DNA of 64,000 nt from an uncultured Collinsella sp. Its GTDB lineage: Bacteria > Actinomycetota > Coriobacteriia > Coriobacteriales > Coriobacteriaceae. Every line of letters starts with the position of its first letter. Position 1 is the first letter of the stretch. The stretch lies in contig UQMV01000002.1 of the NCBI GenBank assembly GCA_900542315.1, positions 80,005 through 144,004 on the forward strand. Direction: 5' to 3'. Below are positions 18,589 through 25,478 of this stretch, piece after piece. Under the pieces are notes generated by a model that had not been told where the DNA came from, did no database searches, and saw nothing but the letters and a program-made list of their open reading frames with translations. The position numbers and the translations under genes are program-made.

Positions 18589-19302
18589 ATGGCGGATTAT
18601 CGCGGCTCGCGCCTACTTGTAAAACTGGAGATTCCGCTGTTGTTGGCGGTGCCGGCGGTAATGGCCGCAGCATTGCTGGCGGGCATTGAGCAGGCAGCAC
18701 TTGCCATGCTGATTGTGGTGGCGCTCGTGCTCGCGCTGTTCTTTGCAGGCTACGAGGCGTCGCGACCGGGCCTGCGCCAGATTATGCCCACGCTGGTGTT
18801 GGCGGCGCTGGCTGCGGCGGGCCGCATCTTGTTCGGCCCCATTCCCGACTTTAAACCCGTGAGCGCCATCGCCATCATCGCCGGGGCGACGCTCGAGCGT
18901 CGCAACGGCTTCATGGTCGGCGCGTTGGCAGCACTGACCAGCAATTTCTTTTTTGGGCAGGGCATGTGGACGCCATGGCAGATGTATGCCTGGGGGCTCG
19001 TGGGATACGTTGGCGGTGCGCTGGCGCATGCCGGTGCGTTCGACCGTGCGGATGGAACCGTGCGCATGCCGGCGCTGATGGCGTACGGCTTTGCTTCGGG
19101 TCTGCTGTACGGCGTGGTGATCAACGCGTACGACATTATCGGTTTTGTACAGCCGCTTACTTGGGCGGGTGCCGTGGCGCGTCTTGCCACTGCCGTACCG
19201 TTCGATATTACGCACGGCCTTGCGACCTGCGTGTTTTTGGCCGCCTTGTACAAGCCTTGGTGTCGTCGCATTAACCGTGTCGTCGTGAAATACGGACTGT
19301 AG
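18589..19302 (+). CDS. ECF transporter substrate-binding membrane subunit (S component)
   Basis: Membrane protein of 237 residues with about six hydrophobic segments, placed 4 bp after the fused ATPase, which completes the ECF set. Segments such as AIAIIAGATLERRNGFMVG and the TSNFFFGQGMWTPWQM loop resemble the ECF S-component family with the Gly/Asn-rich cytoplasmic motifs. The substrate is not evident from sequence: no riboswitch or biosynthetic neighbour points to one. The start ATG at 18589 has a weak ribosome site, consistent with translational coupling. Confidence 0.75.
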   Translation: MADYRGSRLLVKLEIPLLLAVPAVMAAALLAGIEQAALAMLIVVALVLALFFAGYEASRPGLRQIMPTLVLAALAAAGRILFGPIPDFKPVSAIAIIAGATLERRNGFMVGALAALTSNFFFGQGMWTPWQMYAWGLVGYVGGALAHAGAFDRADGTVRMPALMAYGFASGLLYGVVINAYDIIGFVQPLTWAGAVARLATAVPFDITHGLATCVFLAALYKPWCRRINRVVVKYGL

Positions 19303-19327
19303 GGCATTTCGCGTTCCCACACGAACT

Positions 19328-19388
19328 TGCGGTGGAATAGTTCTCGTTTTTGGCTATTTGCTGCCCAAACAGGAACTATTCCACCGCA
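19328..19388. repeat. inverted repeat GGAATAGTTC family
   Basis: 16-bp perfect arms (19328-19343 and 19373-19388, core GGTGGAATAGTTC) around a 29-nt loop, between two convergent genes. It may serve as a two-way terminator for ecfS and xth, but has no strong U tract. Confidence 0.7.
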
Positions 19389-19450
19389 GCTTATAGGGGG
19401 AGAGGGGTCACATGATCTGTTTTCCTCCGTCCCCCAGGAATTACTTGGGG

Positions 19451-20269
19451 CTAGAGCTCTAGCGTGAGGGTGACGGGGCAGTGATCGCTGCCGAAGATGT
19501 CGCCGCGGATGCCCGTGTCGCGCACATTGCCGGCGATTGCGTCGCTCACCAGGAAATAATCGATGCGCCAGCCGGCGTTGTTCTTGCGAGCATTAAAGCG
19601 GTAGCTCCACCAGCTGTAGACGCCCTCAACGTCGGGGTTTGCCGCACGCCAGGTATCGGTAAACCCGGCGTCGAGCAGCTCGGTAAACTTACCGCGCTCC
19701 TCGTCCGAAAAGCCTGCGTTGCCGCGGTTGGACTTGGGGTTCTTAAGGTCGATTTCCTCGTGCGCCACGTTAAAGTCGCCACAGGTCACTACGGGCTTGC
19801 CGGTCTCGCGCTCGAGTCCCGTCAAAAAGCCGCGATAGGCATCATCCCAGGCCATGCGCACATCGATGCGCGCGAGCTCATTTTGGGCGTTGGGCGTGTA
19901 GACATCCACGAACCAAAACTTGTCGAACTCGAGCGCGCAGACGCGGCCCTCGGTTGCGGCTTGGGCGACGAGCTCGGCCGCCTCGCCCTCGCCGGCGTAG
20001 GGTAGCAGCGCGTCGGCGTGCAGCACGCGCAGCGGTTCCTGGCGGCTAAAGACCGCAGTGCCCGAATAGCCTTTACGCTCGGCGTAGCTCCAGGTTTGGT
20101 GATAGCCGGGCGGGTCAATATCGACCTGACCCTCTTGCAGCTTGGTCTCCTGCAGCGCCAAGATGTCGACGTCGAGTTCTTGCGCGATCTGAATAAAGCT
20201 CGGGTCCTTTTTGAGCACGGCGCGCAGGCCGTTAACGTTCCACGAGGCAAAGGTGTAAGTCTGAGGCAT
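19451..20269 (-). CDS. xth: exodeoxyribonuclease III
   Basis: AP endonuclease / 3'-5' exonuclease in base excision repair. The 272 residues contain the EEP-fold motifs: SWNVNGLRA at the start, LQETKLQ with the metal-binding Glu, the VYTPNAQNELARIDVR block, CGDFNVAHEEIDL with the catalytic Asp-Asn, and the closing FGSDHCPV with the His. The start follows GAAAGGACACC. It is transcribed divergently from the sirtuin gene. Confidence 0.95.
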   Translation of the reverse strand: MPQTYTFASWNVNGLRAVLKKDPSFIQIAQELDVDILALQETKLQEGQVDIDPPGYHQTWSYAERKGYSGTAVFSRQEPLRVLHADALLPYAGEGEAAELVAQAATEGRVCALEFDKFWFVDVYTPNAQNELARIDVRMAWDDAYRGFLTGLERETGKPVVTCGDFNVAHEEIDLKNPKSNRGNAGFSDEERGKFTELLDAGFTDTWRAANPDVEGVYSWWSYRFNARKNNAGWRIDYFLVSDAIAGNVRDTGIRGDIFGSDHCPVTLTLEL

Positions 20270-20404
20270 GGTGTCCTTTCGACGGGGTTGGCAGGCTTAA
20301 GATTAACGCAACAGGGGCGGGGTGGGCTCCGCGCATGCTGACTCAAAGGCCGCATGCTGGGACGTCGCCCAACGCTGCCCGACTAACAAGGACGGAGGAC
20401 TCAT

Positions 20405-21157
20405 ATGACGCAGGCAATATCGGACCCCAGGCAGGCCTCCGCCGCGCTGGCGGATCTGTTTGACACCCACAAGCGCGTGGTCTTCTTTGGCGGCGCTGGT
20501 GTTTCCACGGCAAGTGGCATCCCCGATTTCCGCAGCGTGGACGGCCTGTATCACCAGCAGTTTGCCTATCCGCCCGAGACCATGCTGTCGCATAGCTTTT
20601 ACGAGGCGCATCCTGCCGAGTTCTTCGACTTTTACCGCACCAAGATGATCGCGCTTAACGCTAAGCCCAACCGCTGCCACACCAAGCTGGCCGAGCTGGA
20701 GCGCGCCGGCAAGCTCAGCGCTGTGGTAACGCAAAACATCGACGGCTTGCATCAGATGGCCGGCTCGAAGCACGTATTTGAGCTACACGGCTCGGTCCAC
20801 CGCAACATTTGCCAGTCGTGCGGCGCGGTCTATAGCGCCGAGTGGATTTGCTCGCGCGAGCACGAGGACGCCGCGGGCGTGCCCGTGTGTCCTGCGTGCG
20901 GTGGGCGCATCAAGCCCGATGTGGTGCTCTACGAGGAGCCGCTCGACGAGCACGTGCTGACTGGCGCCGTTGCCGCCATCGCCGCGGCCGATGCCCTCAT
21001 TGTGGGCGGGACCTCGCTCGTGGTGTATCCGGCGGCGGGCCTTACGCGTTACTTTACCGGCGATACGCTGGCCATTTGCAATCTTGCCCCCACCGATCAG
21101 GATGCAAATGCCGACCTGCTGATTTCTTGCGACATCGCGGCCGCGTTTGCGTTCTAG
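20405..21157 (+). CDS. cobB: NAD-dependent protein deacylase (sirtuin)
   Basis: Removes acyl groups from lysines using NAD+. The 250 residues show GAGVSTASGIPDFR, TQNIDGLH, the catalytic His in LHGSVHRN, and a four-Cys zinc site (CQSC and CPAC, about 138-170), followed by GGTSLVVYPAAG. It is a full-length class U/bacterial-type sirtuin. AAGGACGGAGGACTCAT precedes the ATG. No acetyl-CoA synthetase or acetyltransferase partner is adjacent. Confidence 0.93.
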   Translation: MTQAISDPRQASAALADLFDTHKRVVFFGGAGVSTASGIPDFRSVDGLYHQQFAYPPETMLSHSFYEAHPAEFFDFYRTKMIALNAKPNRCHTKLAELERAGKLSAVVTQNIDGLHQMAGSKHVFELHGSVHRNICQSCGAVYSAEWICSREHEDAAGVPVCPACGGRIKPDVVLYEEPLDEHVLTGAVAAIAAADALIVGGTSLVVYPAAGLTRYFTGDTLAICNLAPTDQDANADLLISCDIAAAFAF

Positions 21158-21252
21158 CCCGCGCGCGCGGATACAATAGAAAGACTGAGTGCAAAGCGAC
21201 CCCGCCGCCAGCTCCCCAAGCTCGGCGGCGTGGGTATTTTAGGAGGATGTTC

Positions 21253-22995
21253 ATGGCGAACGACAGCAAGACATGGCGGTGCGGAAAGTACGAGCTCAGC
21301 TTTGACCGTCCGCGCATCATGGGCGTCCTCAACGTGACGCCCGATTCGTTTAGCGATGGCGGGGAGCACTTCGACCCCGATGCCGCCATCGAGTACGGCC
21401 TGGCGATGCTCGACGCCGGCGCCGACATCATCGACGTGGGCGGCGAGTCCACGCGCCCCGGCTTTACCCCGGTCAACCCCGACGAGGAGGCTCGCCGCGT
21501 GCTGCCCGTGGTGCGCGCGCTGGCCAAGGAGGGCGCCATCGTCTCGATCGACACGCGTCATGTGGCGGTTGCCAAGGCGGCCGTGCGCTGCGGCGCCTCG
21601 ATCGTCAACGACGTGACGGGCTTCACTGATCCCAAGATGGTCGAGTTCGTTAAGACGAGCACCTGCGGCGTCATCGTGATGCATGCCGGCGAGGTCGCCG
21701 CGCCCGCACGCACGCACGCAACGGTGCAGCTCGATACCTCGGCAGCGGCGTTTGTTGCCGAGAAGGCGCGCGAGGCGGCTGCCGAGGCCGCGCGTGAGGC
21801 CGAGAAGCCGGCTCGCCGCCGTCGCGGTAAGTTGCTGGGCGAGCCTAAGCCGGAGGCCAAGCTTCCGGGCGGCGTGGTGCAGCCCTCGTTGCCGTTTGGC
21901 GAACCGGAGCCCACGTCCGAGCCTTCAAACGAGCAGGAGACGCCGGCCGCCGAGCAGGCTACTGCCGCCGAGACCGTCGCGCCCGCGCCCGAGGCCACGC
22001 CCGCAGCCACCGAGGCCGCATCGGAGTCCAATGACCGCCTGGCCGCCATGATGCGCCGCAGCGCCCGCCGCGAGGAAGCCTACGTGCCCACCTCGCAGCT
22101 CCGCCGCTTCACCCTGCCCGATTCGGCGCCCATCATGCGCCGCGTCATGGGCTTTCTGTCCGACCAGGCCCGCACGCTCATCCATGCCGGCGTGTCGCGC
22201 GACCGCATCTGCATCGATCCCGGCCCGGGCTTTGGTAAGTCGGCTAACGAGGACATCGTCATCCAGCGCGAGACTGCCAAGATGGCGTCACTGGGCTATC
22301 CGCTCATGTGTGCCGTGTCGCGCAAGCGCTTTGTGGGTGCCGTCTCGGGCGTGACCGAGGCGACTGGCCGCGATGCCGCGACGTTTGGCGTGTGCCTGGG
22401 CGCCATCCAGGCCGGCGCCAACATCGTGCGCGTACATGACGTTGCGGGCTTTGCGCAGTTCCTGAACGGTTACTGGGCCGTTGCCAAGCCGCAGCCGCGC
22501 CGCGCGTTTGTGGCCGTGGGTTCCAACCTGGGGCATCGCTGCGACAACATCCGCGCTGCGCGCGACATGATTGCCGAGATCCCGCTCACCTGCGTGTCCA
22601 ACTGCTCGCGCATCTACGAGAGCGTGCCGGCCTACGAGACGCGCCAGGACGCGTTTGCCAACGCCGTCATCGAGATCAAGACCGAGCTGGCGCCGTTGGT
22701 GTTACTCGATGAGCTTATGAAGATCGAGGCCGAGCTGGGGCGCGACCGCTCCAAAAAGGCCAAGGCAAATGGCCCGCGCACCATCGACTTGGACCTGCTG
22801 TGGATGGACGGCGAGACCCATGGCGGCAAGAAGCTGCGCCTGCCGCATCCGCTGATCGGCGAGCGAGACTTTGTGCTGGTGCCGCTCGAGGACCTGATGC
22901 ACGACCCGGCGCGGTTCTTCCGCTACAACGGCGTCGAGGTCAAGGAGCCCGAGGATCGCGTGGGCCATATCGTGGGTGAATTGGGGCGTATGTAG
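21253..22995 (+). CDS. folP-folK: dihydropteroate synthase / HPPK fusion (FolP-FolK) with a large insertion
   Basis: Two consecutive folate steps in one 580-aa chain. FolP: LNVTPDSFSDGG (about 27-38), GGESTRPG, DPGPGFGKS (about 322) and SRKRF. FolK from about residue 416: VAVGSNLGHRCDN, then GPRTIDLDLLW. Between the beta strand IVMH (about 141) and the helix of RRVMGFLSDQA (about 295) lies an insertion of roughly 145 residues, rich in Ala, Glu and Pro, with a RRRRGK patch, where usual DHPS has a short loop carrying part of the substrate-loop region. The ATG at 21253 is 6 nt after AGGAGG; an ATG at 21247 abuts it. folK is normally a separate gene. Confidence 0.92.
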   Translation: MANDSKTWRCGKYELSFDRPRIMGVLNVTPDSFSDGGEHFDPDAAIEYGLAMLDAGADIIDVGGESTRPGFTPVNPDEEARRVLPVVRALAKEGAIVSIDTRHVAVAKAAVRCGASIVNDVTGFTDPKMVEFVKTSTCGVIVMHAGEVAAPARTHATVQLDTSAAAFVAEKAREAAAEAAREAEKPARRRRGKLLGEPKPEAKLPGGVVQPSLPFGEPEPTSEPSNEQETPAAEQATAAETVAPAPEATPAATEAASESNDRLAAMMRRSARREEAYVPTSQLRRFTLPDSAPIMRRVMGFLSDQARTLIHAGVSRDRICIDPGPGFGKSANEDIVIQRETAKMASLGYPLMCAVSRKRFVGAVSGVTEATGRDAATFGVCLGAIQAGANIVRVHDVAGFAQFLNGYWAVAKPQPRRAFVAVGSNLGHRCDNIRAARDMIAEIPLTCVSNCSRIYESVPAYETRQDAFANAVIEIKTELAPLVLLDELMKIEAELGRDRSKKAKANGPRTIDLDLLWMDGETHGGKKLRLPHPLIGERDFVLVPLEDLMHDPARFFRYNGVEVKEPEDRVGHIVGELGRM

Positions 22996-23697
22996 ATGAT
23001 CGAGATGAATGCTGTTGCCGCCGGTACCGAGCTCGACGCGGCGCGTGACGCGGGTCGCGAGGGTGTGTCTGCGGGCTGGTGCGCGTGGAGCGCGGGCGAT
23101 GCATCGCTGACGTTTTCGCTGGTCGTGCGTCCCGATGTGAACATGCACGCCTTCCACGGCCTGCCGTTTGTGGCCGCAATGGGCATGATGGACGCGCTCG
23201 CGGGCACGGCCGCAACGCCGGGTCTGGGGCTTGCCGGCAAGGTGGGCATCCAGTGGCCGAGTGACATCGTGTGCGGCGCTCCTGCGTTTGAGACGTCGCT
23301 CGCGCGCGTCGCCGTCAACGGTGGTGCCGGTGCTGCGGGCATGTTTGCCGCGGTGACGGTTGATGTTGAGCGTGCGGCGCTAGGCGAGCTTGGCGTGGAT
23401 GTGGCTGACGAGGTGCTGGTCGAGGCATTGGCCGCCGCCGTGCTGACCCGCGTTGACGCCTGGGCGGTTGCCGCCAACACACCGCAGGGCGCTGCCGGCC
23501 CGCTTGCCCCGGTGCTGGGCGAGTACTTCGATATGGTGCCGCTGCTGGGTCGTCAGGTCGCGGCGGTGTCGCCCAACGGTCTGCCGCTTGCGGTCGGCGT
23601 GTTTGCGGGCCTGGACATCTGGGGCCGCGCGACCATTAAGAACGACGCCGGCGAGCAGGAGTTTCCGCCCGAGGCCGTGCGCATTCGCGGGCTGTAG
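22996..23697 (+). CDS. biotin/lipoate ligase-fold protein, degenerate BirA-like
   Basis: 233-aa protein starting directly at the base after the folPK stop codon. The order of features matches the catalytic and C-terminal parts of biotin protein ligase: a strand LTFSLVVRP, a helix with GLPFVAAMGMMDAL, then VGIQWPSDIVCG in place of the usual KWPNDI, and a C-terminal SH3-like part with FAGLDIWGRATI and an ending VRIRGL. The biotin/ATP loop GRGRxGR is not present; its place is held by GREGVSAGWCAW. There is no N-terminal HTH. It may be a weak ligase or a pseudoenzyme. The function is inferred from fold pattern only. Confidence 0.6.
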   Translation: MIEMNAVAAGTELDAARDAGREGVSAGWCAWSAGDASLTFSLVVRPDVNMHAFHGLPFVAAMGMMDALAGTAATPGLGLAGKVGIQWPSDIVCGAPAFETSLARVAVNGGAGAAGMFAAVTVDVERAALGELGVDVADEVLVEALAAAVLTRVDAWAVAANTPQGAAGPLAPVLGEYFDMVPLLGRQVAAVSPNGLPLAVGVFAGLDIWGRATIKNDAGEQEFPPEAVRIRGL

Positions 23698-23735
23698 CGC
23701 GAGGCGACCGCGCCCAAAGATAACGATGACAAGCG

Positions 23736-23766
23736 AAGCCCTCCTCGGCTGTACCGGGGAGGGCTT
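23736..23766 (+). terminator. terminator after the folPK operon
   Basis: AAGCCCTCC and GGAGGGCTT arms with a 13-nt loop, followed by TTTC, 38 bp after the last gene. Confidence 0.75.
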
Positions 23767-23794
23767 TCGCGTGGCTGCAGGGCGGCATCTCGGT

Positions 23795-23921
23795 CCTATT
23801 CCTCAAAACTGAAAAATTTTCGTTTTTGAGGAATAGGAAACATGCACGATATCGCTGTGCTGGGTGTATTCGAAGAGTCTCTATTCCTCAAAATTGAAAA
23901 TATTTCGTTTTTGAGGAATAG
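23795..23921. repeat. CTATTCCTCAAAA inverted-repeat family, 2 copies
   Basis: Two hairpins, 23795-23837 and 23881-23921, each with perfect arms of about 13-14 bp (CTATTCCTCAAAA and its complement) and an AT-rich loop. They lie between the convergent biotin-ligase-like and coaX genes. They are clearly AT-richer than the surrounding DNA. Confidence 0.85.
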
Positions 23922-23979
23922 ACTTGGCGAACGTTTGCGGGGACTGTGGCATCGGGCGTGCTCGACTTAGGTCCCCGTC

Positions 23980-24753
23980 CTACCCCAGCTCCTGCATGCG
24001 GCGGTAGATTTCGCAGATGCCTTTGATGGTGAGTTGGCCGTCGACTATGTCGAAGGCGTCGGTCGAATCGGCGACGATGCTGGCGAGGCCGCCCGTGGCG
24101 ATAACGGTGGCATCCTCGCGGCCCAGCTCGCGCTTCATGCGCGCGACCAGGCCCTCAGCCATGGCGGCGGCGCCCGTTACGGCGCCGACCTTGATGCACT
24201 CCTCGGTATCGCGGCCGATGGCGTGCTCGGGCGCCTCGAGCGGAACGCTGGCGAGCTTGGCGGCTCGGGCGGCGAGCGCGTCCATCGAAATGCGGATGCC
24301 CGGCGCAATCGCTCCACCAATGTAATAACCGTCCTCATCGATGACGTCGATATTGGTCGCGGTGCCAAAGTCCACCACGATTGCCGGCGCGCCGTAGAAA
24401 GTTTCGGCCGCAACGGCGTTAGCGACGCGATCGGCGCCTACGGCCTGGGGACGCGCCGCGCGCAGCTTGGTCACCGCGGCCGTCTGCGGTCCGATGACGA
24501 TGGCGTCTGCGGCAATGCGGTCGGCCACGGCGTGCCATTCGCGCGAGAGCTGCGGCACCACGCCTGCAAAGGCGATTGCGTCGACCGCGTCGAGCGAAAG
24601 GCCGTACATCTTGAAGAAACCCATCAGGCGCACATGGATCTCGTCGGCGGTATAAGAGCGGTCGGTGGGCATGCGCCACGACTGCACCAGCTCGTCTCCG
24701 TCAAACAGGCCCATGGCCGTCTGCGTGTTTCCCATATCGATAGCGAGCAGCAT
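23980..24753 (-). CDS. coaX: type III pantothenate kinase
   Basis: First step of coenzyme A synthesis. 257 residues of ASKHA fold: DMGNTQTAMGLF at the N-terminus (phosphate 1), FAGVVPQL, GADRVANAVAA, VDFGTATNIDV with the catalytic Asp, GGAIAPGIRIS and the adenosine-site VIATGGLA. The start at 24753 follows GGGAGTAG. The frame continues upstream across the antisense of the tRNA, which is not coding. Confidence 0.95.
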   Translation of the reverse strand: MLLAIDMGNTQTAMGLFDGDELVQSWRMPTDRSYTADEIHVRLMGFFKMYGLSLDAVDAIAFAGVVPQLSREWHAVADRIAADAIVIGPQTAAVTKLRAARPQAVGADRVANAVAAETFYGAPAIVVDFGTATNIDVIDEDGYYIGGAIAPGIRISMDALAARAAKLASVPLEAPEHAIGRDTEECIKVGAVTGAAAMAEGLVARMKRELGREDATVIATGGLASIVADSTDAFDIVDGQLTIKGICEIYRRMQELG

Positions 24754-24949
24754 GTCTACTCCCAGTGTTGGCATAAAAGGACGCGCACCATTGTATACGC
24801 GCCATCGACGGCGCTCGGGTGCGATTCGTTTACGGTGATAGGGGCTGAGGGGTTTAAATATGAAGGAATTATGCTCCACGAGATTTTCCTTGCCGTTTAC
24901 CGAACTCCCGCGTAATATTCTTACTTGCGCACATGAGGCGCCCAGACAT

Positions 24950-25026
24950 TGCGGGGTGGAGCAGTCTGGTAGCTCGCCGGGCTCATAACCCGGAGGTCGT
25001 AGGTTCAAATCCTGCCCCCGCGACCA
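24950..25026 (+). tRNA. initiator tRNA-Met (CAU)
   Basis: 77 nt with encoded CCA. The anticodon loop is CTCATAA on a stem GGG/CCC: three consecutive G-C pairs, the initiator hallmark. The acceptor stem has a weak first pair (U1:G72), again as in initiators, which avoid a Watson-Crick 1:72 pair. The T arm GGTTCAAATCC is canonical. Confidence 0.95.
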
Positions 25027-25035
25027 AGAACTTGC

Positions 25036-25065
25036 AGCTCGTCGGCCTAGCCGGCGAGCTTTTTT
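25036..25065 (+). terminator. tRNA terminator
   Basis: AGCTCGTCGG and CCGGCGAGCT arms with a tetraloop-sized gap, followed by TTTTT, 10 bp after the tRNA. Confidence 0.85.
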
Positions 25066-25114
25066 GTTATTTCGGGACCGTGTTTTCGGTCCAATTCTCG
25101 GCCTCTCAAACAAA

Positions 25115-25333
25115 ATCTCGATCTGTAACATCTAGACCCGATTTGGGCGGCTAGGTGTTACAGACCGAGATATACCGGTGGGTTGGGTCGTGTTTGTCTA
25201 AATCTGTAACACGAGGGACGGATTTTGCCGAGTTGTTGTTATAGATTGAGATTTTCTAGCAGGCGGGTTTGGTTTGTCTCGATCTGTAACAGTAAGACCC
25301 GGTTTTACCGCGTAACTGTTACAGATTGAGATA
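25115..25333. repeat. CTGTAACA inverted-repeat family, 3 copies
   Basis: Units at 25115-25171, 25195-25253 and 25275-25333. The arms vary by compensatory or wobble changes (GACCGAGA, TATAGATT) while the hairpin remains. The 450-bp stretch from the tRNA to 25478 holds these units, the tRNA terminator and a GC-rich leader to the next gene, with no further ORF. Confidence 0.9.
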
Positions 25334-25478
25334 AACCGACGGGCCGCCCCGCCCATCCCCATCCGCCTGCCGCTACCTGCTGTCCGCCGATTTCCGTTGC
25401 GCTGTTGTATTCCCATGCCATATCCTCTAGACAACTACGCGGCATCATCGCCGCCGCGCCTACAAGAGAGGAATGTTC

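Noticed and set aside
24754..25131. N-terminal extension of the coaX frame across the tRNA, reading SRGQDLNLRPPGYEPGELPDC
   Set aside because: This is the familiar false peptide made by translating the antisense of a tRNA; coaX has a good start with ribosome site at 24753.
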